Of a stretch of DNA of 64,000 nt, positions 52,570-61,768 are shown piece by piece; position 1 is the stretch's first letter, and every line of letters starts with the position of its first letter. The notes under the pieces were generated by a model, which did no database searches, was not told the DNA's origin, and saw nothing but the letters and a program-made list of their open reading frames with translations. The stretch lies in contig DASZBX010000074.1 in the NCBI GenBank assembly GCA_035943635.1, positions 1 to 64,000 on the forward strand. The letters are read 5' to 3'. The translations under genes and the position numbers were made by a program. Source of the DNA: DASZBX01 sp035943635 (GTDB lineage: Bacteria > Actinomycetota > Actinomycetes > Streptomycetales > Catenulisporaceae).

Positions 52570-53571
52570 TCAGCGGGTGAGCTTGGGCAGGACCTCGCGG
52601 CCGAAGGCCGAGATCCACTCCTCCTGGTTGCGGCCCACGTTGTGCAGGTACACCCGGTCGAAGCCGAGGTCGAGGTAGCGCTGCACCTCGGCCCGGTGCA
52701 CGTCCGGGTCGGAGCTGATCACCATCCGGCCCTCGAAGTCCTCCGGCCGGACCAGCTTGGCCATCTGCTCGAAGTGGAACGGCGAGCGGATGTCGCCCTT
52801 GTCGAACTTCATCCCGCCGTTGGGCCACTCGGTGACCGCGTTGGCCAGGGCCTGCTCGTCCGTCTCGGCCCAGGACAGGTGCAGCTGGAGCACCTTGGGC
52901 ATGGTCTCCGGGTCGCGGCCGGACTCCCGGGCGCCCTCGGCGAACTTGCCGAGCACCATCTCGATCTTGGCCGGGGCCGCGCCGGGGGTGATGATCCCGT
53001 CGGCCAGCTTGCCGGTCTTCTTGGCGTTGATCGGCCCGGCGGTGGCGATATAGATCTCCGGCGACTGCTCCGGCATGGTCCACAGCCGGGTGCTCTCCAG
53101 GGTGAAGTACTGGCCGGAGTGCTTGACCTCCTTGCCGCTGTGCCCGCTGGCGAACAGCTTCTTGATCACCTCGATCGCCTCGAACATCCGGGCGCTGCGC
53201 TCGGGCGCCTCGGGCCAGTAGCCGCCGACCACGTGCTCGTTCAGCGCCTCGCCGGCCCCGATGCCGAGCCAGTGCCGGCCCGGGTACATCGCGGCCAGGG
53301 TGGCCGAGGCCTGGGCCACCAGGGCCGGGTGCATCTTGAAGGACGGGCAGGTCACGCCGGGTCCCAGGTCCCCGGTGGTCTTCAGGCCCACGGCGCTGAG
53401 CACGTTCCAGACGAACGCCGCGTTGCCCTGCCGCGGGACCCAGGGCTGGAAGTGGTCGGCCGCCATCACGCCGCTGAACCCGGCCGCCTCCGCGTTCGCG
53501 CAGTAGTCGACGACCTCGTTGGGGCCGAATTGTTCGAGCATCGCCGCGTAACCGATGTGGGGTGCGCTCAT
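52570..53571 (-). CDS. F420-dependent LLM-class oxidoreductase (Fgd-related)
   Basis: A 333-residue luciferase-like monooxygenase-fold enzyme close to F420-dependent glucose-6-phosphate dehydrogenase and the related TIGR03557 group: 'IGYAAMLEQFGPNEVVDYC', 'MAADHFQPWVPRQG', 'YPGRHWLGIGAGEALNEHVV' and 'EIYIATAGP'. It is expected to transfer hydride between F420 and a substrate; true glucose-6-phosphate activity is not certain. ATG at 53571 after GGGAGGACC. Transcribed alone. Confidence 0.88.
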   Translation of the reverse strand: MSAPHIGYAAMLEQFGPNEVVDYCANAEAAGFSGVMAADHFQPWVPRQGNAAFVWNVLSAVGLKTTGDLGPGVTCPSFKMHPALVAQASATLAAMYPGRHWLGIGAGEALNEHVVGGYWPEAPERSARMFEAIEVIKKLFASGHSGKEVKHSGQYFTLESTRLWTMPEQSPEIYIATAGPINAKKTGKLADGIITPGAAPAKIEMVLGKFAEGARESGRDPETMPKVLQLHLSWAETDEQALANAVTEWPNGGMKFDKGDIRSPFHFEQMAKLVRPEDFEGRMVISSDPDVHRAEVQRYLDLGFDRVYLHNVGRNQEEWISAFGREVLPKLTR

Positions 53572-53811
53572 GAGTCAGGTCCTCCCGGTCCGGTGCCCGG
53601 CTAAGCAGGCTCGTTGTTTCGACTGTCAGTCTAGTCGGTGAGCCTCGGTGGTTACCGGGCGGTACGCGGGGTCCAGGCGGCCCGGGGACGGCCTCGGCGT
53701 ACGCTCCGGGACGCCCGCGCCCGGCCCTGGAACTCCGGCCAAAGCTTGATCGTTATATCTCACTTTCTCGGCGCAGCTATGAAACCGGTGTCGGCGGGTA
53801 TGGTCGCAATC

Positions 53812-54471
53812 GTGCGCCTTGACCATGTGTCCTATGCCGTCGACATCGATTCTTTTCCGTCGACCGTCTCCCGTCTCGGATCGCTGCTGGGGGCCTCGTT
53901 CAGCGACGGGGGCCTGCACCCGCGGTTCGGTACCCGCAACGCGATCCTGCCGCTGGCCGGCGGAGCCTATGTGGAGGTGGTGACCCCGCTGGACCATCCG
54001 GCCACCGACTCCGCGCCGTTCGGCCAGGCGGTCAAACGCCGGGCCGCGCTCGGCGGCGGCTGGCTCGGCTGGGTGGTCGGGGTCGAGGACCTGACCCCGT
54101 TCGAGGCCAGGCTCGGCCGCGACGCCAAGCCGGCCACCCGGCACCGCCCGGACGGCACCCTGCTGGAGTGGCGCCAGATCGGCATCCTGGAGCTGATCGA
54201 CGACCCGCAGCTGCCCTACCTGATCCAGTGGGCCGGCGGCCCCGACCTGCACCCGTCCGCGGGCGCGTCCGGGCACGTCGCGATCGACAAGCTGGAGATC
54301 TCCGGCAACCGGACCGAGGTGCTCGAGTGGCTCGGCACCAAGGACGAGGACCCGCTGCCGCAGGTGCACGTCAACTGGCTCGCCCCGGCCGACGTGCAGA
54401 ACGCCTACGACGAGGCCGGCCTGGTCGCGGTCGACTTCCTCACCCCGAACGGCCTGATCCGGATCGACTGA
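53812..54471 (+). CDS. VOC/glyoxalase-like domain protein
   Basis: A 219-residue protein with a glyoxalase-like (PF13468-type) domain: 'RLDHVSYAVDIDSF', 'GTRNAILPLAGGAYVEVVTP', then a second half ending 'VDFLTPNGLIRI'. TATGGT lies seven bases before the GTG at 53812, indicating a leaderless mRNA; the ATG at 53800 would overlap that -10 box. Substrate unknown. The hydrolase gene follows 16 bases later. Confidence 0.78.
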   Translation: MRLDHVSYAVDIDSFPSTVSRLGSLLGASFSDGGLHPRFGTRNAILPLAGGAYVEVVTPLDHPATDSAPFGQAVKRRAALGGGWLGWVVGVEDLTPFEARLGRDAKPATRHRPDGTLLEWRQIGILELIDDPQLPYLIQWAGGPDLHPSAGASGHVAIDKLEISGNRTEVLEWLGTKDEDPLPQVHVNWLAPADVQNAYDEAGLVAVDFLTPNGLIRID

Positions 54472-54487
54472 GATTTCGGGCAGACCT

Positions 54488-55318
54488 GTGGAGTTCATAG
54501 CGGAGACGACCGCCGACGGCGTCACGGAACGGCTGTTCACTCTCGGCGAGGTTCCCGGCGTGCTGTGGACGCCCGCCGGTGCCGGCCTCCCGCGCCCGCT
54601 GGTCCTGATGGGCCACGGCGGCGGCCAGCACAAGAAGGCCCCGGGCATCCTGGCCCGTGCCCGGCGCTTCGTGACCGCCTGCGGGTTCGCGGTGGCCGCG
54701 ATCGACGCGCCGGGGCACGGGGACCGGCCGCTGACCGAGGCCGAGCAGCGGGAGTACGCGGACCTGCAGCGGCGGATCGTGGCCGGCCAGGTGGCCGGTC
54801 CCGAGCTGATCCAAGCCGGGGCCGAACGCGCCGCCCGGGCCCTTCCCGAGTGGATCGCGGTCCTGGACGCGCTCCAGGCGGCCGGCCACACCGCGGGCCC
54901 GGTCGGCTACTGGGGCGTGTCGATGGGCGCCGTGGTCGGCGTGCCGCTGGCGGCGGCCGAGCCGCGGATCGTCGCGGCGGTCTTCGGCCTGGTCGGCGAC
55001 GCGCTGGCCGAGGCGGCGGACCGGGTGACCGTCCCGATCGAGTTCCTGCTGCAGTGGGACGACGAACTGGTCTCCCGCGCCTCGGGCCTGGCCCTGTTCG
55101 ACGCCTTCGGCTCGGCCGAGAAGACCCTGCACGCCAATCCGGGCCGGCACGGCGCGCTGCCGGCGTTCGAGGTCGACAGCTCGGCGAGCTTCTTCCGGCG
55201 GCACCTCAGCTCACAACGACCTGCGCCGGCGCCGCCGCGTCCGGGGACTTCTCCTGGTAGCCGAGCAGGTCGCCGGGCTGGCAGTCGAGTTCCCGGCACA
55301 GGGCGGTCAGGGTGCTGA
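54488..55318 (+). CDS. Alpha/beta hydrolase (dienelactone hydrolase-like), extended 3' end
   Basis: Alpha/beta hydrolase with the nucleophile in 'GYWGVSMGAVVG', the acid in 'LLQWDDELVS' and the His in 'NPGRHGALPAF'. The core ends at about residue 238 ('FFRRHL'), as in relatives. The frame then continues for nearly 40 Pro/Arg/Gly-rich residues, antisense to the XRE gene, overlapping it by 113 bases. That tail is probably not conserved and reflects a lost stop codon. ATG at 54488. Confidence 0.8.
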   Translation: MEFIAETTADGVTERLFTLGEVPGVLWTPAGAGLPRPLVLMGHGGGQHKKAPGILARARRFVTACGFAVAAIDAPGHGDRPLTEAEQREYADLQRRIVAGQVAGPELIQAGAERAARALPEWIAVLDALQAAGHTAGPVGYWGVSMGAVVGVPLAAAEPRIVAAVFGLVGDALAEAADRVTVPIEFLLQWDDELVSRASGLALFDAFGSAEKTLHANPGRHGALPAFEVDSSASFFRRHLSSQRPAPAPPRPGTSPGSRAGRRAGSRVPGTGRSGC

Positions 55319-55475
55319 AACGGATCGCCCGGGCCCGGCCGTTCTTGAGCACGGACAGGTTCACCACGGTCACCCCGACCCGGTCGGCCAGCTCGGTCAG
55401 CGTCATTCCGCGCTCTTCGAGCAGCCGGTCCAGGTGCACGGAGATGGCGTGCGGCTCCGCTTCGTCCGCTCCCAT
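55206..55475 (-). CDS. XRE-family helix-turn-helix regulator (YozG-like)
   Basis: An 89-residue Cro/C1-type regulator ('LDRLLEERGMTLTELADRVG', 'VNLSVLKNGRARAIRFSTLT') of the small YozG group that is nearly always encoded with a DUF2975 membrane protein. Its ATG shares a base with the DUF2975 stop (TGATG). It is likely to bind the inverted repeat upstream of the pair and control its own operon. Confidence 0.88.
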   Translation of the reverse strand: MGADEAEPHAISVHLDRLLEERGMTLTELADRVGVTVVNLSVLKNGRARAIRFSTLTALCRELDCQPGDLLGYQEKSPDAAAPAQVVVS

Positions 55476-56179
55476 CAGACGGTGCCCTCCAGGTCCTCGT
55501 GCATGGTGACGCCGATCCGCATGATCCGGGCGAAGGACAGTATCCCTAATCCGGTGAACAACAGGGACAGGATCGGCTCGTAGGTCACGCCGCTGCCCAG
55601 TTCGCCGCCGGAATTCGCGATCATGCTGTGCAGCAGCTTCAGGCGCCCTATCTGCACCAAAGCCGGCTGTATCAGTGACCCGACCAACAAGAACCAGCCG
55701 AGTCCGCGCAGTCGCCCGGCGATCGCATCGGTATAGATGCCGTGTCTGGCCGCGTTGCGCACGAGCAGATACACCAGCAGCACGCTGCCGACCAGGAGCA
55801 GCGTCGTCGGCAGTTCCTCCAAGGTGTACCAGAGCCGCTGCGCCGCTGATGGATGTAGCACGCAGAGATGGTAGCCGTTCGTCATCAGGTCGACGCCCGG
55901 CCTGGCCTGGCCGATCAGCCCCTGGGAGTCGGTCCCGCTCGACACGCTGTCGGTGTCGGCGCAGATGGCGGCCGTGTGCCCGAAGCCGAGGTAGCTGCCG
56001 CTGCCGAAGATCGTCGTGGCGATGACGGCCGCGAAGCCCAGGACGATCAGGCCGAGCAGCATCGTGGCGGCCGTGGTCAGCGGCTCCAGCGGATCGCGCG
56101 GCCGCTCTCGCCGCCGCTCCCGTCTCCTCCTCTTCCGCGCCCCTGCGCCCATCCCCGCCGCCCCGATCGAATTCCGCAT
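55475..56179 (-). CDS. DUF2975 membrane protein
   Basis: A 234-residue membrane protein with helices at about 38-62, 122-142, 155-180 and 203-222 and a large external loop with two cysteines. This matches DUF2975, the standard partner of YozG-type regulators. The N terminus is strongly Arg-rich. The ATG at 56179 is chosen because ACGGAGGGGG lies seven bases upstream; the longer frame to 56230 starts inside the operator. Confidence 0.82.
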   Translation of the reverse strand: MRNSIGAAGMGAGARKRRRRERRRERPRDPLEPLTTAATMLLGLIVLGFAAVIATTIFGSGSYLGFGHTAAICADTDSVSSGTDSQGLIGQARPGVDLMTNGYHLCVLHPSAAQRLWYTLEELPTTLLLVGSVLLVYLLVRNAARHGIYTDAIAGRLRGLGWFLLVGSLIQPALVQIGRLKLLHSMIANSGGELGSGVTYEPILSLLFTGLGILSFARIMRIGVTMHEDLEGTV

Positions 56180-56210
56180 CTTGACGCCCCCTCCGTATCG
56201 TTTTCCGATG

Positions 56211-56236
56211 CTATCGATAAACGATGCCATCGATAG
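56211..56236 (-). promoter_or_regulatory. Operator candidate CTATCGAT-N10-ATCGATAG
   Basis: Perfect 8-base inverted repeat, arms 56211-56218 and 56229-56236, just before the DUF2975-XRE pair. A TTGACA hexamer on the minus strand at 56244-56249 is next to it. Likely target of the XRE regulator. Confidence 0.6.
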
Positions 56237-56275
56237 TCGATACTGTCAAGTCCGCCCAGCCGCCGCCGAGCCTCG

Positions 56276-56311
56276 TTGACACCGGCCGGGCCGGCGGCTA
56301 GACACAGGAAG
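56276..56311 (+). promoter_or_regulatory. Promoter of the GlcD-type oxidase gene, leaderless
   Basis: TTGACA (56276-56281), a 17-base spacer and TAGACA (56299-56304) form a near-consensus housekeeping promoter. Transcription would begin at or next to the GTG at 56312, so no ribosome binding site is needed. Confidence 0.75.
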
Positions 56312-57688
56312 GTGACCACTGCCGAGCTCGCCGCGTCCCTGACCGCCGCCGTGGGTGCCCCCGGCCGGGTCGTCACCGACCCCGACCAGGTCGGCGCGTA
56401 CTGCACCGACGAGCATTCCTACGTCACGCCCGGCCGTCCGCTCGGCGTGGTGGTCGCGCACACCCGCGAGGACGTGGTGGCCACGATGCAGTGGGCCACG
56501 GCCCACCGGGTGCCGGTCATCCCGCGCGGCGCGGGCACCGGGATCGTCGGCGGCACGGCCGCGATCGACGGCTGCGTCGTACTGTCGCTGGCGAGGATGA
56601 CCGCGATCCGCGAGTTGTCCGTCGAGGACCAGATTGCCGTGGTCGAGCCCGGCGTGATCAACGCGGACCTGGACAAGGCGGCCCGCGAGCACGGCCTGAT
56701 GTACGCACCCGACCCGTCCAGCTTCGAAACCTGCACGATCGGCGGCAACGTGGCGACCAACGCCGGCGGGCTGCGCTGCGTGAAGTACGGCGTGACCCGC
56801 GAGTCCGTGCTCGGTCTGGAGGCGGTGCTCGCGGACGGTTCTGTGCTGCGCACCGGCCGCCGGACGGTCAAGGGCGTGGTCGGCTACGACCTGACCAGCC
56901 TGCTGGTCGGCTCCGAGGGCACGCTCGCCGTGGTCACCGAGGCCGTGCTGCGGCTGCGCCCGGCGCCCGCGCGGCCGCCGGTGACCGTCGCGGCCGAGTT
57001 CCCGACCGTCCGGCAGGCCGCCGAGGCGGTCTGGGCGATCGTGCGCTCGGGCGTCGGCCCGAGCCTGCTGGAGCTGATGGACCGCGCCACCCTGGAGGCG
57101 CTGGACTCCTGGCGCAGCATCGGCCTGGCCGCGCAGACCGGCGCGATGCTGCTGTGCCAGGCCGACGGCTCGGACGCGCAGGCCGCGGGCGCGCTGATGG
57201 CCCGCTGCTGCGAGGAGTCCGGCGCCGCGCTGGTCGCGGTGTCCGAGGACGAGGCCGAGGCGGCGCAGCTGCTGACCGTGCGCCGTGCGGCGTTCACCGC
57301 GATCGAGCGGCTCGGCGCCTGCCTGATCGAGGACGTGTGCGTCCCGCGGTCCAAGCTGCCGGAGATGTTCGACGCGGTGGCCCGGATCGCGTCGTCCCAC
57401 GACCTGACCGTGCCGACCCTGGCCCACGCGGGCGACGGCAACCTGCACCCGGTGTTCGTGTTCGACCACACCCTGCCGGAGATCCCGGCCGCGGTCTGGG
57501 CCGCCGCCGAGGAGGTGTTCAAGGTCGCGCTGGAGCTCGGCGGCACCCTGACCGGCGAGCACGGCGTCGGCACGCTCAAGCGGCACTGGCTCGAAGCAGA
57601 ACTCGGCCCCGCCTCGATGGCCGTGCACGCGGCGATCAAGCACGCGCTGGACCCGCTCGGGATCCTGAACCCGGGCAAGGCGATCTGA
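56312..57688 (+). CDS. FAD-linked oxidase, glycolate oxidase GlcD-like
   Basis: A 458-residue flavoprotein of the VAO/PCMH family. The FAD domain ('VIPRGAGTGIVGGTAAIDG', 'DPSSFETCTIGGNVATNAGG', 'YDLTSLLVGSEGTL') and the C-terminal substrate domain with 'HAGDGNLHP' and 'EHGVGTLKRHWL' are those of GlcD and D-lactate dehydrogenases, which oxidise 2-hydroxy acids. No GlcE/GlcF genes are nearby, so it probably works as a single subunit. The GTG start is fixed by the promoter geometry. Upstream open frame is the -35 box and not coding. Confidence 0.88.
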   Translation: MTTAELAASLTAAVGAPGRVVTDPDQVGAYCTDEHSYVTPGRPLGVVVAHTREDVVATMQWATAHRVPVIPRGAGTGIVGGTAAIDGCVVLSLARMTAIRELSVEDQIAVVEPGVINADLDKAAREHGLMYAPDPSSFETCTIGGNVATNAGGLRCVKYGVTRESVLGLEAVLADGSVLRTGRRTVKGVVGYDLTSLLVGSEGTLAVVTEAVLRLRPAPARPPVTVAAEFPTVRQAAEAVWAIVRSGVGPSLLELMDRATLEALDSWRSIGLAAQTGAMLLCQADGSDAQAAGALMARCCEESGAALVAVSEDEAEAAQLLTVRRAAFTAIERLGACLIEDVCVPRSKLPEMFDAVARIASSHDLTVPTLAHAGDGNLHPVFVFDHTLPEIPAAVWAAAEEVFKVALELGGTLTGEHGVGTLKRHWLEAELGPASMAVHAAIKHALDPLGILNPGKAI

Positions 57689-57825
57689 CCCGGCCGCGGA
57701 TCCGACGGATCGTCCGTCCGGGGGACGCGCGGCGGACCAGGGGTTGACGCCGGCCGCGCCCGGGTGGACGTTTCCCTGGCAGGCGCGACATTCCGCGCAT
57801 TTACCAGCGAATCCCAGAGGTGGTC

Positions 57826-60717
57826 ATGAGTGCGATCCCAGAGGCGGCCGGGCCCAGGCGGGCGCGAGGGCGGCGCACCGGGTACCGGCCCGGGCGGCTG
57901 CTCGCGGTGACGGCCGCCGGCGCGCTGCTCGGCGCGATGGTCCTGGTCCCGGCCGGGACCGCACTGGCCGGGACGCTGAACACCGGCGCCGCGCCGGGCT
58001 GCTGCGGGACGTCGGCGACCTGGTCGCCGGGGGACAAGACCTTCCTGGGCCGGGCCGAGGCGCCCACGGCGGCCGCCGACGACGTCTGGTTCACCGGGAC
58101 CAACGGGATCCTGACCGAGCTGTTCTACCCGAACCTGGACACGCCCGACTTCACCGACCAGCAGTTCATCGTCGGCGACGCGAACCACACCTGGGACCAG
58201 GAGGAGAAGACCGACTCCACCCACACGGTCGCCCAGGTCCAGGGCGACTCGATGGCCTGGACGGTGACCAACACCGGCTCGAACGGCCGGTGGAAGCTCG
58301 CCAAGACCATTTACACCGACCCCGGATCGCCCGTCGTCGACGAGAAGGTCACCTTCACCGTCACCTCCGGCGACCTCGGGAACTACACGCTGTATCAGCT
58401 GTCGAACCCGACCCAGGAGGGCAACGGCAACGACGACACCGGCACCACCGCGACCTACGACAGCCGGCAGATGCTCGTGTCTTCGGGCTCGAACACGGCC
58501 GGGACCGCCACCGACGCCTCGGCGATCGCGGTCGGCGACGGCCTGAACTGGCTCAGCTCCGGCAGCACGCCCATGCTCTCCAGCGGTTTCGAAGGGGTCG
58601 ACGACGGCTGGACCGACCTGCTCGGCGGCTCCACCCCCGACTACACGATGAACGACGCCTACAGCAGCGCGACCGGCGGGAACCTCGTGCAGACCGGCGA
58701 ACTGAACCTCGCGCCGGTGGCCACGCAGACCAGCGTCACGTTCAACCTGGTGATCGGCATGGGCGCGACCACGACCGCGGCCGAGTCGGCCGCCGACGCC
58801 GAACTGACCGGCCTGACCAGCAGCCCGACCGGCGTCGAGACCTCCTACAACAATCAGTGGTCCACCTGGGCCGCGGGCCTGAACAGCTACAGCAGCCTCG
58901 GCGGCGAGCAGTACCTCGTCTCGGCGATGGGCATCAAGGCGTCGCAGGACCCGTCCAGCGGCGCGATCGTGGCCGGGATGGGCTCGCCCTGGGGCGATTC
59001 GCAGAACACGTCCGATGCCGGCTATCACCGCACCTGGTCTCGGGATCTGTTCAACAGTGCCACGGCCCTGATCCTGGCCGGGGACAACGCCGACGCCGAC
59101 TCGGCGGCCAAGTTCCTGTTCAACGACCAGCAGGAGTCTGACGGGCACTTCCCGCAGAACTCCTTCGTCAACGGCACGCCGAGCTGGACCGGGGTCCAGA
59201 TGGACGAGACCGCGTACCCGATCATCCTGGCCTGGCAGCTGCGCACGTACGACAGCAGCCTGGTGAGTTCGAGCTTTTACACCGCGCACATCCGCCCGGC
59301 GGCCGAGTACCTGATCGCGCACGGCCCGAGCACGCCGATGGAGCGCTGGGAGGAGAACTCCGGATATTCGCCCTCGACGATCGCGGCCGAGATCGCCGGG
59401 CTCTACCTCGCCTCGCAGATCGCCTCCGCGGACGGCCAGAGCGCCGACGCGACCACGTTCGCCGACGACGCCAACAGCTGGGCCGCGCAGGTCGAGAACT
59501 GGACCTACGCGACCAGCGGCCCGTTCGGCAACGGCCAGTACTTCGAGCGCATCTCCCGGAGTGGCAACCCGAACGACGGCACGAACGTGACGGTCGCCAA
59601 CGGCGGCGGGACGTACAACGAGAACGCGGTCGTGGACGACGGGTTCCTGCAACTGGTCGTCCTCGGGATCCTTCCGGCCGACGACCTGCACGTGGCGAAT
59701 ACGATTGCTGTCACGGCCGACCCGAACGCGGGCGAGTCGGCCGGATCGCTGGAGGAACTGCTCCCGGACGGCACGGACTTCTTCCGCTACAACCATGACG
59801 GATACGGCGAGACGAGCACCGGCGGGGACTTCGTCAGCTCGGGAATCGGGCGGCTGTGGCCGATCCTGGACGGCGAGTTCGGCCAGTATCAGGACCTGCT
59901 CGGCGACCACGTCGCGCCGTACGTCGCGGACCTTCAGCACTACGCCACGCCGTCGTATCTGATCCCTGAGCAGGTCTGGGACCAGAACGCCCCCACGGGC
60001 GACACTCCCGGCACCCCGACCCTGTCGATGTCCGCACTGAACTGGTCGCTGAGCATGTACATCCAGCTGGTGGCCGCCGAATACGGCCAGCAGCACAGCA
60101 TCGCGGGCCTGCCCGGGACGCCCGCGGCCGTCTCCAGCCACTTCGCCGCGGCCCTGGCCGAACCGGTGACCACCTCGCCCAGCCCGGCCGTGGCCGGGCA
60201 GCCGGTCACGGTCACCTACGACGGGTCGCTGGCCGCGTCGGCGACGTCGATCACCATGCACTGGGGATACGACAACTGGTTGTCGATCACGAACACCGCG
60301 ATGACCAAGCAGGCCAACGGAACCTGGACCGCGACCGTCACCGTCCCGGCCGGCACCGGGCTCAACACAGCGTTCTACAACCAGGCCAGTACCTGGGACA
60401 GCAACAGCGGCAACAACTACAACATCGGGTCGGTCAACTCGCCGGTGTCGGCGTCCCCTGATCCGGTCGTCGGCGGGCAGAGCGCGACGATCCGGTACAA
60501 CGGTTCACTGGCCGCGTCCGCGACGTCGATCACCCTGCACTGGGGCGACAACGGCTGGCAGGGCGTGACCAACACCGCGATGACGAAGCAGGCGGACGGC
60601 TCGTGGAAGGCCACGATCACCGTCCCGGCCGGCAGCAGCCTGAACCTGGCGTTCTACAACCAGGCCGGTACCTGGGACAGCAACGGCGGCGTGAACTACG
60701 GGTTCGCGATCCGGTAG
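57826..60717 (+). CDS. Secreted GH15 glucoamylase/glucodextranase with two CBM25 modules
   Basis: A 963-residue exported enzyme. A signal peptide (about 25-50, 'LVPAGTALAG') precedes an N-terminal glucodextranase beta-sandwich (about 55-320), the (alpha/alpha)6 catalytic domain (about 330-740, with 'YHRTWSRDLFNSATALILAG' and 'MERWEENSGYSPSTIAAEIA' carrying the catalytic Glu), and two C-terminal CBM25 starch-binding modules of about 90 residues each. The CBMs are near-identical ('YDGSLAASATSITMHWG' and 'YNGSLAASATSITLHWG'), so they arose by recent duplication. It releases glucose or glucosyl units from starch- or dextran-like polymers. ATG at 57826 with AGAGG upstream. Confidence 0.9.
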   Translation: MSAIPEAAGPRRARGRRTGYRPGRLLAVTAAGALLGAMVLVPAGTALAGTLNTGAAPGCCGTSATWSPGDKTFLGRAEAPTAAADDVWFTGTNGILTELFYPNLDTPDFTDQQFIVGDANHTWDQEEKTDSTHTVAQVQGDSMAWTVTNTGSNGRWKLAKTIYTDPGSPVVDEKVTFTVTSGDLGNYTLYQLSNPTQEGNGNDDTGTTATYDSRQMLVSSGSNTAGTATDASAIAVGDGLNWLSSGSTPMLSSGFEGVDDGWTDLLGGSTPDYTMNDAYSSATGGNLVQTGELNLAPVATQTSVTFNLVIGMGATTTAAESAADAELTGLTSSPTGVETSYNNQWSTWAAGLNSYSSLGGEQYLVSAMGIKASQDPSSGAIVAGMGSPWGDSQNTSDAGYHRTWSRDLFNSATALILAGDNADADSAAKFLFNDQQESDGHFPQNSFVNGTPSWTGVQMDETAYPIILAWQLRTYDSSLVSSSFYTAHIRPAAEYLIAHGPSTPMERWEENSGYSPSTIAAEIAGLYLASQIASADGQSADATTFADDANSWAAQVENWTYATSGPFGNGQYFERISRSGNPNDGTNVTVANGGGTYNENAVVDDGFLQLVVLGILPADDLHVANTIAVTADPNAGESAGSLEELLPDGTDFFRYNHDGYGETSTGGDFVSSGIGRLWPILDGEFGQYQDLLGDHVAPYVADLQHYATPSYLIPEQVWDQNAPTGDTPGTPTLSMSALNWSLSMYIQLVAAEYGQQHSIAGLPGTPAAVSSHFAAALAEPVTTSPSPAVAGQPVTVTYDGSLAASATSITMHWGYDNWLSITNTAMTKQANGTWTATVTVPAGTGLNTAFYNQASTWDSNSGNNYNIGSVNSPVSASPDPVVGGQSATIRYNGSLAASATSITLHWGDNGWQGVTNTAMTKQADGSWKATITVPAGSSLNLAFYNQAGTWDSNGGVNYGFAIR

Positions 60718-60728
60718 CAGACGTCGGG

Positions 60729-61768
60729 TCAGCGGGCCGCGGCTGCGCGGCCGAACACCTCGGTCAGCTCGGCCCGCCGACTGACGCCGAGCTTGGCGTA
60801 GGTGCGCTGCAAGCGGTTCTCCACGGTCCGTACCGAGAGGATCAGCTGGTCGGCGATGGTCTGGCTCGTTATGCCGTCGGCCGCGAGCAGCGCGATCTCC
60901 TTCTCCCGGTCGGTCAGCGCCGCCGCCGCCGCGGGCTCGGTGAGGCCGGGCGTGCGCGCGCCCTCGGTGCAGCGGGACCAGGCTTCGGCCAGTTGTGTGG
61001 CCGCGGCGGCCGATCTGGTCCGGCCGGTGCGCCGGAAGGCTGCCGCGGCGGTCGTCGCGGCCTGTGCGGCGAGCAGGTCCGCGCCCAGGTCTCGGCAGGC
61101 ATGGGCGGCGGCCAGCAACTCTTGCGGGTCCTGCGGATTCGGGCCGGCCATCGCTGCGGCGAAGCGTGCTCGGACGGCGATCAGGTCGCCGTCGCCGGTC
61201 CGGGCCAGCTCGGCCAATCGGTCAGCGGCGCGGCCGCCGAGGCGGGCCAGGTCGGTCAGGAGTAGGGCTTCGGCGGCGTGGTGCCCGGCTGTGCGGGCTC
61301 GGGCGGCCGCGGCGGTCAGTTCGGCTCGGGCTTCGGCGAGTCGGCCTTTCGCGCCTTGAGACATTCCCAAACACTGCCTAGCAGCACCGCCGAGCTGGGA
61401 TCGAGCAGCTGTGCGTCGTCAACCACGACCACCCAGCGTCGGCGGTCGTTCGCGGGCAGATTGGCCGCGACGGCGGCGAAGGCCTCGGCCGGGTGCCGGA
61501 AATCGGTCCCGCCGGGCAACAGATGTCCGATCGCCCCGAGCGGCATGGCGGCCGCGGCGGCCGTCGCGACCGCCAGATCCGCCCGGCAGCCGCCGCGCCG
61601 GGCCCGGGCCAGTACCTCCTCGGCCAGCCGGGACCGGCCCGTGCCGGCCGGTCCGGCGATCACCACGCCCCGGCAGTCCGCGGCGGCCAGGGCCTCGTCG
61701 AACGCCGCCAACTGCGCCTCCCGGCCGCCGAACGGCAAAGGCGTTGCAGCGCACGCAGATTCCACCAC
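60729..61768 (-). pseudogene. LAL-type LuxR regulator with about 500 residues deleted
   Basis: From GTG 61768 (GGAGGGG upstream) the first about 130 codons are a good ATPase start: 'FGGREAQLAAFDEAL', Walker A 'GPAGTGRSRL' and Walker B 'VVVVDDAQLL'. Near 61370 the frame breaks. In another frame the last about 210 codons give TPR-like helices and a LuxR helix-turn-helix ('LTDREKEIALLAADGITSQT'). A normal LAL regulator is around 900 residues, so the centre is missing and the ends are out of frame. It is convergent with the glucoamylase gene, separated by 11 bases, and may once have regulated carbohydrate use. Confidence 0.8.

Noticed and set aside
56276..56311. TTG start at 56276 for the GlcD-like oxidase
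   Set aside because: That TTG is the first base triplet of a TTGACA -35 box paired with TAGACA at 17 bases, so it is promoter and not coding.
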